Notes: generated from the letters alone by a model not told the origin. A stretch of 57,861 nucleotides of DNA from Anaerolineae bacterium (GCA_019913005.1 JAIOHL010000186.1:1-57861), one strand, 5' to 3'. Positions 43,071 to 54,716 are shown, counted from the stretch's first letter. Translations and numbers: made by a program.

Positions 43071-44881
43071 TTTTCAAGCGCCGCACTTTCCACAGGCAGC
43101 CCCTCCATCGCCATAATCCGCAGAGCATTCGTCGTCGGCGATGGGCCGGAGCGCAGCCGATAATCAAACACCATGCGCCCGTCGTGTATATCTTCGCGGA
43201 AATGATAATTCGAGATGTGTGGGTTTTCGTCCGCCAGCTTAATCAATTCGAGGTCATGCGTCGCAATCAACCCCAACCCATGCCCGTTCGCCAACGCCTG
43301 AATATAAGATCGGCTGCCGATCAAGCGTTCGCGGTTATTTGTCCCTCTAAAAATTTCGTCAATCAGGAAAAACAGCGGCAATGGGTCATCCTCCCGCAGC
43401 GCATCCAACAACGCCTTGAGCCGCTTGACCTCCGCATAAAAATACGAGATGCCATCATTTAACGAATCCGTCACCCGGATGCAGCTAAACAACCGGAACA
43501 ACCCGATTTCCAGCGCCCCCGCACATACCACCCCGCCCGCATAGGCGAGGCACAAATTCACCCCCAGCGTCCGCAAAAACGAGCTTTTCCCGGCCATGTT
43601 CGATCCCGTAATCACCACCACCTGTCCAACCTGCCCCAGCGCAAAATCGTTACTGACGCGGTGGTCATGGGGAATCAGCGGGTGTCCAATCGCCTGTGCC
43701 TTAAAAACGGCCTTCGCGCTGATTTGCGGAAACGTATAGGCCGGATTCAAATAAGCGAAATTTGCCAGCGAACAGACCGCCTCTAATTCAAACCACACCT
43801 CCAACCACGCCGGTAATTTTTCCGCCAACTCCGCTTTTTGCCGATTCAAACGGTGCGCGAAATACACATCCCATGGAATGACGGCATTCAACATCGTCCA
43901 CAAAATCGGGTTCTGTCGCAATCCCGCCGCCGACACCACCCATGTCACCTTGCGCAGTTGATGGGAGGGCTGGGCCTCAATCACCGGATGGCATAATTCC
44001 CGCAGATGATTTTTCCCCCCATACGGATACCGTTCGACATAATGCAGCACGGCCCCCAACTTCCGCAGCGCATCTTCCAACGTCAGTGCCCGTTGAAACA
44101 GCACCCCAATTTCCTGCATCTGGCTCAGAAAAATCGCCGCATAAATAAACCACGTCACTAACCAGAATGGCGGCAAAATCCCAAACGAATAGAGCGCGAA
44201 CAAAATCATATTGACCGGAGCGAGTGCCCCTAAAATTAGTAAAATTGTGCGGAGCGACTTGGTATCCGACTGCTCCTCTAGCCACCCCAAAATGCGCTGC
44301 CCCTCACGCTGTTCCCGTAAATCGCGGGCCGCCAACACCGCCTGTAAAATCAACTTGCCCCGAAAAATCGGCATCGAGATGAGTTCGCGCACCAATGCCT
44401 GTCGTTTCTCAACCGTTGATAAATCTGGCCTTTCATTCAACAGCCACTCATGCAATCGTTGACCCCCGCCATGTGAAGCCGCCGTATTGAGCAACCGATG
44501 CACTTGCAGCAAATCAAGATCAATTTCAAGCGGGTGTGCCGTCTGCCCTCCATTCGGCAGTTTTTCCCAATCCAAATCCATCCGTGCGATTTGGCCCGTT
44601 TTCCAATGGCGCCATGCCTGTGTGCGTTCCGCCGCCCGTCGAATCCGACTATGCAAAGCCACCAACCCGCTGAAAACGGCAATCGTGACCAGCAAGCTAA
44701 TCCAAAAAACCAACAGGCCTGCCACAAAATACAGCACTACCGTCAACAAAAAACCCACCGCGATACTCAACAACCGCAGCGTAGCAAAACGATCCGCCGC
44801 CGCATTCAATTCTTTAAGGGTCGCATCCAGCCGCCGTGTCTGTCGCTGAAGCCCCTCGCGCCGCCTCTCCCGTGTAATCAA
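43067..44881 (-). CDS. membrane-associated MutS-family ATPase
   Basis: 604 residues. Two N-terminal hydrophobic helices (about 37-78, LLSIAVGFLLTVVLYF and LLVFWISLLVTIAVF) replace the mismatch-reading domain. Two more hydrophobic segments occur in the middle (ILLILGALAPVNMILFALY, FWLVTWFIYAAIF). The C-terminal MutS ATPase domain is complete: Walker A TGSNMAGKSSFLRTLG, SYFYAEVKRL, Walker B FFLIDEIFRGTNNRERLIGS and the ATHDLEL switch. The mismatch-binding FxE motif is absent, so ordinary mismatch repair is unlikely; related MutS-like proteins of this layout have no settled function. It starts with TTG at 44881 behind an AAGGA ribosome binding site. Confidence 0.85.
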   Translation of the reverse strand: MITRERRREGLQRQTRRLDATLKELNAAADRFATLRLLSIAVGFLLTVVLYFVAGLLVFWISLLVTIAVFSGLVALHSRIRRAAERTQAWRHWKTGQIARMDLDWEKLPNGGQTAHPLEIDLDLLQVHRLLNTAASHGGGQRLHEWLLNERPDLSTVEKRQALVRELISMPIFRGKLILQAVLAARDLREQREGQRILGWLEEQSDTKSLRTILLILGALAPVNMILFALYSFGILPPFWLVTWFIYAAIFLSQMQEIGVLFQRALTLEDALRKLGAVLHYVERYPYGGKNHLRELCHPVIEAQPSHQLRKVTWVVSAAGLRQNPILWTMLNAVIPWDVYFAHRLNRQKAELAEKLPAWLEVWFELEAVCSLANFAYLNPAYTFPQISAKAVFKAQAIGHPLIPHDHRVSNDFALGQVGQVVVITGSNMAGKSSFLRTLGVNLCLAYAGGVVCAGALEIGLFRLFSCIRVTDSLNDGISYFYAEVKRLKALLDALREDDPLPLFFLIDEIFRGTNNRERLIGSRSYIQALANGHGLGLIATHDLELIKLADENPHISNYHFREDIHDGRMVFDYRLRSGPSPTTNALRIMAMEGLPVESAALEK

Positions 44882-44915
44882 ATCCCTATCCTTTACAGTT
44901 GGTCGTCAGATTCAT

Positions 44916-44953
44916 CTCCCCTCGCCACGTTGGAGAGGGGGTCGGGGGTGAGG
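44916..44953 (+). repeat. intergenic hairpin repeat of the CCCCTC/GAGGGG class
   Basis: CCCCTC (44918-44923) pairs with GAGGGG (44935-44940), followed by a G-rich GTCGGGGGTGAGG. The composition resembles short palindromic repeats that are common between genes in several bacterial phyla. Only one copy is visible here, so the repeat call rests on recollection of the type. Confidence 0.4.
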
Positions 44954-45104
44954 TAAATTTCTTACGAAAAATAACCCACCCCGCTAGTATACCCGCATAA
45001 AATTGTTGTCTCATGAGGCCTGTTGTACAATGGGGGGTGAAGTCTATATATTCTTATATTCTTCCTCTTGCCATCATTCAAAAAATTACACGGGTAGGGG
45101 CGCT

Positions 45105-47348
45105 ATGGCTCAAGATCGCGTTAAACAACTTTTGCAGCAGGGCATTGCCGCCGCTAAAGCCGGTCAAAAAGATCAGGCCCGCCAAATTTTGCAGCAGGCC
45201 GTCAAGATTGACCCGCGTAACGAAACCATCTGGCTCTGGTTGAGCAGCGTGGCGAAAGATGACAAAGAACGTATCTTTTGCCTTAAACAAATTTTGAGCA
45301 TTAATCCACAAAGTGAACTCGCCATCAAAGGTTTACAGGCATTGGGGGTTGCCCCCGAACAGCAAGCCGCCCAACCGCCTACCGTTCCGGTCATCTCCTC
45401 CGAAAAATTAAACAAAATCCAAGCCTCGGTGGATGAATTTCTCCGCACCTACAACCCCGAACCCAGCACCATTTTGGAAATCGAATGGGTGCAGAAAAAC
45501 AAGCGGCGTTATGGCGAATCCACCGCCCGGACGGTGCGCCGCTCGGCCTATGTCATCGCCGCCGGGGTTGCCGCCCTGTTGATTGTTGCCGTCGTCGCCA
45601 TCGCCCTAACCATTGACTTGACCCGTGAGAGAGAAGCTGACGTTCGCGCTTCTGCCACCCCCAGTCACACCCCCACCAATACCGCGACGGCCACCCCCGG
45701 TATTCCCAACACGCCCACGCCGGATTCCGTTGATCCCGAAACACCCGTCCCCGTTCCTCAAGATTTGCCCGTCGGCAATATCTATGGCGGCACACCCACT
45801 GCCGTCTACCCGGAGTTTAACAACTCGATTAATTTCCAGATGCAAACGGCGGTAGCCTATTATTCCGTTGGCGATTATGACCATCTCGCCACCATCTCTG
45901 CCAATGAACGCACCGCCCAACCCAGCGCCTGTTTCCCTGAAACCTATTATTACGAGGCCATTGCATTGGCGGAACAAGGCGGACGGTTTAATTTACAACA
46001 GGCCCGCGAATTATTAGAAGACGCCCTTGATCGTGAGCGTGTCCCCAACTTTGCCACCTGCGAAGACTCACCCCTGCTCAATACGGGTCTCTGCGTAGTG
46101 GATTATTATCAGGCGATTGCCGACCCCGCTTCCCCCGATGCCAGTCTGCTCGATGACGGCGCCCAGCAGTGCAGCCAAGCGCTTGAGGCTGATAGTCGGC
46201 TCGAAAAAGCCTATAATATGCTGGCCCGCATTTATCTGGTACAGGCATCCCAACTCGGTCTCACCCAATCCTACAACCGCGCCATCAGCGTGCTGACACA
46301 GGGCTTGGAGATTTATCCTGCCAGCGTCAATTTGCTGCTGACCCGTGCCGAGGTTGAACTATCACGTGGTAATGCCGAAGAAGCATTAGTCTATCTGGCT
46401 CGTGCCCAAACCGTTGACCCCGCCGCCGAAAAAGTGCTGCGCTTGCGTGCTGAGGCCTATCTCAGTCTCGCCAGTCTCGCCAGTGGTCAAGAACGCCTCC
46501 TACGTTATGGTCGCGCGGCCATCGCTGCTGAAGAGTATTTGTTGTTCTATGCGGGTGACCCCGATGGCTACATTTTATTGGCGGAGGCCCGTTTGCAAGA
46601 AGGCAACGTAGATCGCGCCATCTTCACCATCAACCGCGTCATAGAGAACGCCGATGACCTACCCGAAACTGAGCAGCCCGCCATTATCGAAGCCTATGCC
46701 CTCCGCGCCAGCATTTACCAACAGCGTCTCAATTGGCCCGCTGCCTTCGATGATCTAGACACCCTAATCTCATTTGAGCCGGATAATCTGACATGGGTCG
46801 AACTGCACGCCCAAGCTGCTCGTGAACTGCGCCGCTATCCCGTCCTGTTGAGTGATCTTGATACCCTGCTAACCGAAAATCCCACCCGCAGTGATTTGAT
46901 TCTGCAAAAGGCCCAAATCCTCAGCCAGACGTGCCAATATACATCCAGTGACATCGAATGCGATTTCCCCTCCGTTCTGAATGACCTGCTGACACCCGAT
47001 TTTGTAGCGACTCTCACGCCCGATCAGCAGGCCCAAGCTCGCATCTATCGTGCCGAAGCCGAATTTGCCCAGTTGTTGGAAAACACCACCATCAGCGCCT
47101 CTAACCGCCGGACGGCCCTGCAAGCGCTCCGTCAAACGGTGCAATCCGCCCTTGCCACACGCGAGACTGCCGAAGATTATTATTTATTGGCGCGGGTGCT
47201 GAATGAATTAGAGGAACCAGAGCAGGCCCTTGAAGCCTATTCGTGGATTGTCTACTGGAATCAATTTTACGAATATCCCTTTGGTCGGGATGCCGAACGC
47301 GCCGCCCTCAACCTCCGCAACCAATTGGAGGATGCAAGGGCATCTTAG
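45105..47348 (+). CDS. TPR-repeat protein with a single transmembrane helix
   Basis: About 747 residues from ATG 45105, which has a GGGTAGGGG ribosome binding site. The longer frame from 45003 lacks one and has an atypical Cys/Ser/His-rich start. An N-terminal TPR pair (RVKQLLQQGIAAAKAGQKDQ and RQILQQAVKIDPRN) is cytosolic. A transmembrane helix at about 155-180 (SAYVIAAGVAALLIVAVV) is followed by a Thr/Pro linker. A long outer TPR array then runs to the end (YNRAISVLTQGLEIYPAS, EEALVYLARAQTVDPAA). It is a scaffold with TPRs on both sides of the membrane. The AT-richer homing-repeat gene starts 4 bases after its stop. Confidence 0.85.
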   Translation: MAQDRVKQLLQQGIAAAKAGQKDQARQILQQAVKIDPRNETIWLWLSSVAKDDKERIFCLKQILSINPQSELAIKGLQALGVAPEQQAAQPPTVPVISSEKLNKIQASVDEFLRTYNPEPSTILEIEWVQKNKRRYGESTARTVRRSAYVIAAGVAALLIVAVVAIALTIDLTREREADVRASATPSHTPTNTATATPGIPNTPTPDSVDPETPVPVPQDLPVGNIYGGTPTAVYPEFNNSINFQMQTAVAYYSVGDYDHLATISANERTAQPSACFPETYYYEAIALAEQGGRFNLQQARELLEDALDRERVPNFATCEDSPLLNTGLCVVDYYQAIADPASPDASLLDDGAQQCSQALEADSRLEKAYNMLARIYLVQASQLGLTQSYNRAISVLTQGLEIYPASVNLLLTRAEVELSRGNAEEALVYLARAQTVDPAAEKVLRLRAEAYLSLASLASGQERLLRYGRAAIAAEEYLLFYAGDPDGYILLAEARLQEGNVDRAIFTINRVIENADDLPETEQPAIIEAYALRASIYQQRLNWPAAFDDLDTLISFEPDNLTWVELHAQAARELRRYPVLLSDLDTLLTENPTRSDLILQKAQILSQTCQYTSSDIECDFPSVLNDLLTPDFVATLTPDQQAQARIYRAEAEFAQLLENTTISASNRRTALQALRQTVQSALATRETAEDYYLLARVLNELEEPEQALEAYSWIVYWNQFYEYPFGRDAERAALNLRNQLEDARAS

Positions 47349-47351
47349 GAT

Positions 47352-48191
47352 ATGTCAAAATACTCTAGGGAAGATATTGTTGATGCTGCGAAGAAAGCAG
47401 TAAAACAAAACGACGGCATACTATCCAGATCAGATTTTCAGCGGTTAACTGGCATTAACCAATCCCATATTTATGCGCTTTTCCCAGAAGGTGGATGGTC
47501 TGAGGTCTTAGAGCTTGCTGGCATAGCCCAACATCCAAAACATAATGTACCCCTTTCAGACGAGGAAATCCTGATCGCTTATCACCGTGTTGCATCCGAT
47601 ATTGGAAATATTCCAACTTGGTCAATATTTCAGTCTAAGGCGAATATCTCGAAAAGCACGGTTCAACAACGTTTTGGTGGGAAGAGTGGCATATTGCAGC
47701 GGTATCTTCTCTGGTTATCACAAAACTCACCTGATTCACCCCTTGTAGGAATCGTTCAAGATCAGCTAGGACAGGGGGTGGCTGAACAAATGATTTCGCC
47801 GAATACAACTAAGCCAAATTCTTCCTTGCCCAGATGGTCTATAAAAAAGAATGAAATTGAATATGGAGAACCGATCAATTTTCGCGGCCTCCAACATGCC
47901 CCTATAAATGAGATAGGAGTAGTTTATCTCTTTGGAATGATTAGTCATGAAATAGGATATATGGTCGAAGCAATGCGAACAGCATATCCTGATTGTGAGG
48001 CAAAACGTCGCATTAGCTCAGGACGATGGCAACGTGTCTTAATTGAGTTTGAGTATCAAAGTTCCAATTTCCACCAGCACGGACATGATCCACAAAAGTG
48101 TGACTTGATTATTTGCTGGGAACACAATTGGGTGAATTGTCCTTTGGAAGTATTGGAACTTCGTTCGTTAATTCAAAACCTTAAGGGCTAA
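47352..48191 (+). CDS. homing-endonuclease-associated-repeat protein with a possible nuclease C-terminal domain
   Basis: 279 residues. Two helical DNA-binding-like repeats of the homing-endonuclease-associated (HNH-repeat) type occupy about 5-58 (REDIVDAAKKAVKQNDG to GGWSEVLELAG) and 67-122 (SDEEILIAYHRVASDIGN to YLLWL). The C-terminal domain (about 172-270) has PINFRGLQHAPINEIGVVY, then YPDCEAKRR (Asp214), VLIEFEY (Glu232, Glu234), HGHDPQKCDLIICWEHNW (Asp251, Glu257). The Asp/Glu spacing recalls PD-(D/E)XK-type folds, but the Lys is not in place; this is inference. The base composition is visibly AT-richer than the neighbours, suggesting horizontal arrival. It begins 4 bases after the TPR gene, with an AGGA site. 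Confidence 0.7.
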   Translation: MSKYSREDIVDAAKKAVKQNDGILSRSDFQRLTGINQSHIYALFPEGGWSEVLELAGIAQHPKHNVPLSDEEILIAYHRVASDIGNIPTWSIFQSKANISKSTVQQRFGGKSGILQRYLLWLSQNSPDSPLVGIVQDQLGQGVAEQMISPNTTKPNSSLPRWSIKKNEIEYGEPINFRGLQHAPINEIGVVYLFGMISHEIGYMVEAMRTAYPDCEAKRRISSGRWQRVLIEFEYQSSNFHQHGHDPQKCDLIICWEHNWVNCPLEVLELRSLIQNLKG

Positions 48192-48204
48192 CTTGAAAAT
48201 TTAT

Positions 48205-49050
48205 TTAATTTACTTTTTTCCAAGCCCGCCGCGCTTTAATCTGCCAGATAAGTCCTTTGTCAACAGAAAATTCGGCGGCCAATTTTGTTAACCTTTCGCC
48301 TTCAGCCAATCGCCGTCGAATTTCCCGCACCTGCTCAACCGTCAATTTCACATTCGGATGATTGACCCCACTTCTATCCTCATAAGATGCAATCGCTTCA
48401 TCAATCTGGCTCTGCCGCCGCTGTCCCATCAAAGGTCGTAATTGTTGCATCCACTCAATCGCCGGAGTTCCCTTTTTGACAACGGCGTAATGCTGCTTCC
48501 AATGCGGTTTAGAGTTAGATGGTGTATATGGCCCTCTAACTTTCACGCCCCACATTTTAGCGACTTTCTCAAGAATATCTCTATCGGTCATTTGTATTTG
48601 GATTCTTGGTTGATTACGTGTGCTGGGCGGCCCTTGCAGAAAAGACCCTTCACCTTCCAACAGGCCTGCCAACCAATAAATTGTCAGACAGTCATCCATA
48701 GGATTATTCTCAAAAACCGCTTTCCCTTGACATGCCACCTCAATTTGTAATCTTCTGCGTTCTCCCATTAAAGGGTAAAGAATCTGCATCAGCTTGACGG
48801 CATTCGTACCTGCCACAATAACCTTATAGGTATCGTTCCAATTCGGATTCTGTCTTTTATCTACAGCAAAATAGGTCACACCAAAAACACGCGCAACCCG
48901 AACGGTAATATCCCTATCTTTAGATTGGATTGATATTCTCGGATTATTAGGCGCACTTGGGGAAGGTTTCATAAATGACCCTTCACCCTCCAATAATCCT
49001 GCCACCCAATACAAATCTTTGGAATCTGATATTCTTGGCCCACTCGCCAT
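48205..49050 (-). CDS. free-standing LAGLIDADG homing endonuclease, two-motif type
   Basis: 281 residues. The two LAGLIDADG helices are VAGLLEGEGSF (residues 16-26) and LAGLLEGEGSF (127-137), 111 residues apart, each ending in the acidic residue that binds the catalytic metal. The halves are clear duplicates of each other (NNPRISIQSKDRDI versus NQPRIQIQMTDRDI; LYPLMGERRR versus LRPLMGQRRQ), so a single chain forms a pseudo-dimer that cuts a long asymmetric site. A C-terminal helix-turn-helix (KLTVEQVREIRRRLAEG to IWQIKARRAW) adds DNA binding. It is not inside an intron or intein. It starts 261 bases from the 3' end of tmRNA, with an AAAGGA site. Confidence 0.88.
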   Translation of the reverse strand: MASGPRISDSKDLYWVAGLLEGEGSFMKPSPSAPNNPRISIQSKDRDITVRVARVFGVTYFAVDKRQNPNWNDTYKVIVAGTNAVKLMQILYPLMGERRRLQIEVACQGKAVFENNPMDDCLTIYWLAGLLEGEGSFLQGPPSTRNQPRIQIQMTDRDILEKVAKMWGVKVRGPYTPSNSKPHWKQHYAVVKKGTPAIEWMQQLRPLMGQRRQSQIDEAIASYEDRSGVNHPNVKLTVEQVREIRRRLAEGERLTKLAAEFSVDKGLIWQIKARRAWKKVN

Positions 49051-49201
49051 ATTATATAATCCTTTCAGAGCTAATTGCTACCTGCGATTGGTTTCTGCGC
49101 TCTGGGTGTTCACAGCACTCAGAGTGCCCTTTTCAAAATCTGATAATGAGCCTATACCGCTTTTCCCTCTTTGTCAATCGAATGCAAACGGCAACATTTC
49201 C

Positions 49202-49235
49202 GCCTAATTTCAGTGCGGCGGATTTATCCCCGCGT
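49202..49235 (+). repeat. 34-base dispersed palindromic repeat, copy 2
   Basis: Three mismatches in 34 to the copy at 29456-29489. The shared core GCGGCGGATTTATCCCCGCG forms a hairpin. It lies between the LAGLIDADG gene and the tmRNA terminator. Confidence 0.72.
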
Positions 49236-49260
49236 GCCCCAATAATCACCCTATCCCCAA

Positions 49261-49300
49261 AAAGCAAATAGCCCCACTAAGAATGCTTGGTGGGGCTATT
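49261..49300 (-). terminator. Rho-independent terminator of ssrA
   Basis: On the minus strand an 11-bp stem AATAGCCCCAC / GTGGGGCTATT is followed by TGCTTTTT, 11 bases after the tmRNA 3' end. Confidence 0.85.
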
Positions 49301-49310
49301 ACAAAACTGA

Positions 49311-49700
49311 TGGAAGCGCCGATCTTCGCGGATCGGGTCTGCAAGGACCGCCCCCGCATGTCTACAAGTTTAGTTGACCTATTGCATTCGCTGTCAGTAG
49401 CCCGAGCCAACGCGGTATGCTGACAACTAACCGATGCTTTCTTTGGCGGCTCGTATCGGTGTCAAGCCTACCGCACACTATCTTTGGTGACGCCCGCCAA
49501 TCCACCCGGATAGAGACGGATGGGGCAGACGGCTAACCTTCTATGGGTTAGCTGCTTAGGTCAAGCCGGGTTAAGCGGCGAGAGCGTAAGCAGTGTTGGT
49601 GTTATTGGCACCTAATTTTTTGCCCATTGTTAACGCGGCACTAGGCTCCGCGACTTGCAACACGAGAACTAGCCTCTCACATCGAAACTATTTCGCTCCC
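49311..49700 (-). ncRNA. ssrA: transfer-messenger RNA (tmRNA)
   Basis: One-piece tmRNA of about 390 bases that rescues stalled ribosomes with SmpB. The 5' end GGGAGCG pairs with the 3' end CGCTTCC, discriminator A; CCA is not encoded. The 5' region AAATAGTTTCGA is typical. The tag reading frame is at 49571-49609 on the minus strand and encodes ANNTNTAYALAA followed by TAA; Ala-Ala at the end is the usual proteolysis signal. The T-arm is unusual: the stem CCGAT/ATCGG encloses CCGCGAAG rather than a TTCGAAT-type loop. A -10 box TATAAT lies 12 bases upstream (49713-49718, minus). Confidence 0.94.
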
Positions 49701-50019
49701 CTGTGTAAAATTATTATAACAGACATTTATCAAAAATCTATTGGAAAATTCGGCGATCACCTGTTGTAATCCGGCCTTGCCAACAGCATAGCAAAAATTG
49801 TATCACCTAACGGACAAATATGGCTCTCTTCCATAACCGATGACACCACTTGACAAGTGCATACCGTTTCACTGCCGGAGCTAATCTCTTTTCTATACCC
49901 TCCATAACAACGGATTATCGTATTTCAATAGTATCCGCCAATTCACCGGATACCTCTGCTTCACTTCACACCACAATCGCAGTATAATAAGCCTAATCGT
50001 TGTCTGGTGAGGAGAAATT
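49701..50019. promoter_or_regulatory. divergent promoter region of ssrA and thpR
   Basis: On the minus strand TATAAT at 49718-49713 serves ssrA; its -35 is unclear. On the plus strand TTCACT (49960-49965) and a perfect TATAAT (49983-49988) with a 17-base spacer serve thpR-rsfS, followed by the GAGGAGA ribosome binding site. No gene was recognised in the 240 bases between. Confidence 0.65.
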
Positions 50020-50616
50020 GTGTCGGATACCTATCGGCTGTTCATTGCCATTGAACTCCCCCCTGCCCCTTCTACCCTCCGCCCTTCCTTGCAGAGTACG
50101 CTAAAAGCGCTGCAACAAGCCATTCCCGCCAATACTGTCAAATGGGTTCAGCCAGACAATATGCACCTAACCCTAAAATTTTTGGGGGATGTCCCTACAG
50201 GGCAAATCAGCGCCATCGAAAGTGGCTTGCAGGCCGCCATTACGGGCCATTCGCCATTCACGATTGAAGTTGCCAATCTTGGTTGCTTCCCGAACTTTTC
50301 GCGTCCGAATGTCCTGTGGATTGGCTTAAATTCGCCAAATAATCACCTGCGCCGCCTGCGGGACAGCATTGAGCAGCAAATCGCCCCACTCGGTTATCCC
50401 ACCGAAGACCGCGAATTTAGCCCGCATCTGACATTAGGGCGGGTCAAGCGCGACCTAGCCAAGCCTATCATCGGCAAAATTGGTCAGGCCGTGCAGGGCA
50501 TCTCTGTGAGCAAATTGGGTGATTGGCCTTGTGAATCTGTGCGGCTCATGCGCAGTGAATTACGACCTGAAGGCCCAGTTTATACATGTATTGCAGAAAA
50601 GAGGCTAAATAACTAG
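50020..50616 (+). CDS. thpR: RNA 2',3'-cyclic phosphodiesterase (2H family)
   Basis: 198 residues, full length for ThpR/LigT. It opens 2',3'-cyclic phosphates and can join tRNA halves through a 2'-5' bond in vitro. The two catalytic HxTx motifs are present: HLTL at His49-Thr51 and HLTL at His136-Thr138, framed by RLFIAIELP at the N-terminus and SRPNVLWIGL in the centre. The start is GTG at 50020 with a good GAGGAGA ribosome binding site. The stop is immediately followed by the rsfS ATG, so the two genes form one unit. Confidence 0.93.
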   Translation: MSDTYRLFIAIELPPAPSTLRPSLQSTLKALQQAIPANTVKWVQPDNMHLTLKFLGDVPTGQISAIESGLQAAITGHSPFTIEVANLGCFPNFSRPNVLWIGLNSPNNHLRRLRDSIEQQIAPLGYPTEDREFSPHLTLGRVKRDLAKPIIGKIGQAVQGISVSKLGDWPCESVRLMRSELRPEGPVYTCIAEKRLNN

Positions 50617-50991
50617 ATGAGTGAGAACCAAAACAACGCACAGATGACTACCCTCGATTATGCCCGCGCCGTCGTAGACATCATCTCCGATGTCAAAGGC
50701 GAGGACGTGGTGCTGCTCGATTTACGTGATGTGACCGTCATCACCGATTTTTTCATCATCTGTACGGGTAACAGTGACCGCCAACTGAAGGCGATTATCG
50801 AGAAAATCAGCCAAGGCATGAAGGAAAAACATGACCTGCGGGGTGCTCGCATCGAAGGCAATCCAGAAGGCGGCTGGGTGTTGGTGGATTATGGGGATAT
50901 TGTCGTCCACGTCTTCACGGAAGATCAGCGGGACTATTATGATCTTGAAGGACTGTGGAGCAAAGGGAAAGTGCTGCTGCGCGTAAAATAA
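50617..50991 (+). CDS. rsfS: ribosomal silencing factor RsfS
   Basis: 124 residues. It binds ribosomal protein uL14 and blocks joining of the subunits when growth slows. Family signature: DVVLLDLRDVTVITDFFIICTGNSDRQLKAI in parts, then GNPEGGWVLVDYGDIVVHVF and the ending YYDLEGLWSKGKVLL. The ATG directly follows the thpR stop. A strong terminator follows. Its place next to the rRNA operon is probably incidental, since rsfS often travels with nadD. Confidence 0.95.
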   Translation: MSENQNNAQMTTLDYARAVVDIISDVKGEDVVLLDLRDVTVITDFFIICTGNSDRQLKAIIEKISQGMKEKHDLRGARIEGNPEGGWVLVDYGDIVVHVFTEDQRDYYDLEGLWSKGKVLLRVK

Positions 50992-51019
50992 GCGCATTTC
51001 AACTTGACGATTAATGTGG

Positions 51020-51046
51020 CCCGCTGGAGTAATCGGCGGGTTTTTT
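51020..51046 (+). terminator. Rho-independent terminator after rsfS
   Basis: CCCGCTGG pairs with TCGGCGGG (two G-U pairs) around loop AGTAA, followed by six Ts. No clear terminator was seen for the rRNA operon arriving from the other side. Confidence 0.85.
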
Positions 51047-51125
51047 AGTTTTTATCTGTTGGGGTATATAAACTGGTGGGAAGGAGGGGAAGCGGGAGGA
51101 AGAAGAAGACAGGGATGCGAGTGAG

Positions 51126-51239
<114 letters not shown>

Positions 51240-51339
51240 CCGCACACGTCACGACTCCTGTTGTTACTTCTACTTCCCCCCGCGCCTCCCAACCCGTGTC
51301 ATGCACAGGATTGCGTGGTGGGGAAAGCCCTGAATAGTC

Positions 51340-54305
<2,966 letters not shown>

Positions 54306-54640
54306 CCTCACCCCAGCCGTGCGCTTTCGCCATCACCGGGTGATCCGGAGAAATCGAGTCTCGTGATCTTCCACCTGGACTTCTTCGACTTTATGTTCTT
54401 GTTCTCTGTGTCGTTTCTTCTTGACTATTCTTTTGTTAATGTGCGTTCCCCCACCGGAGAACTCCATCATCCGTTGACCCTCACCCAGCCCTGCTTGTTT
54501 CAAGCAACCGCTGGTTGGAGTTTGAACCGATGATCGGGGTTGAGCCTTAGGTTTTTCTCATGGCTAGCAATCGGCTTGCCATCTCGCACCACCCATCCCA
54601 CCGGTTGCCCGCTGGCTGTGTGTGCCCAACCAAACGCTCA
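54306..54640 (-). other. 16S-23S spacer between tRNA-Ala and 23S, with boxA-like module
   Basis: On the minus strand the boxA-like GCACATTAACAA (54444-54433) is followed after 12 bases by GAAGAAACGACA (54420-54409). The same pair occurs in the rRNA leader. Nearer the tRNA there is an imperfect inverted repeat around AACCGCTGGTT. No protein gene seen. Confidence 0.6.
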
Positions 54641-54713
54641 TGGAGACAAGGGGATTCGAACCCCTGACCTACGCCGTGCAAAGGCGTCGCTCTCCCATCT
54701 GAGCTATGTCCCC
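54641..54713 (-). tRNA. tRNA-Ala(TGC)
   Basis: Cloverleaf of 73 bases with acceptor GGGGACA/TGTCTCC, anticodon stem ACGCC/GGCGT and loop TTTGCAC giving TGC, and T-arm AGGGG-TTCGAAT-CCCCT. Located in the rRNA spacer as usual. Confidence 0.96.
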
Positions 54714-54716
54714 GTG

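Noticed and set aside
44450-44960. A 152-residue plus-strand frame ending near the hairpin repeat.
   Set aside because: Antisense to the start of the MutS-like gene; no ribosome binding site or domain.
47330-47360. Possible attachment-site duplicate of the tmRNA 3' end at the left edge of the AT-rich block.
   Set aside because: Searching by eye for GGAAGCGCCGATC near 47300-47400 and across the block found no second copy, so no site-specific integration can be claimed.
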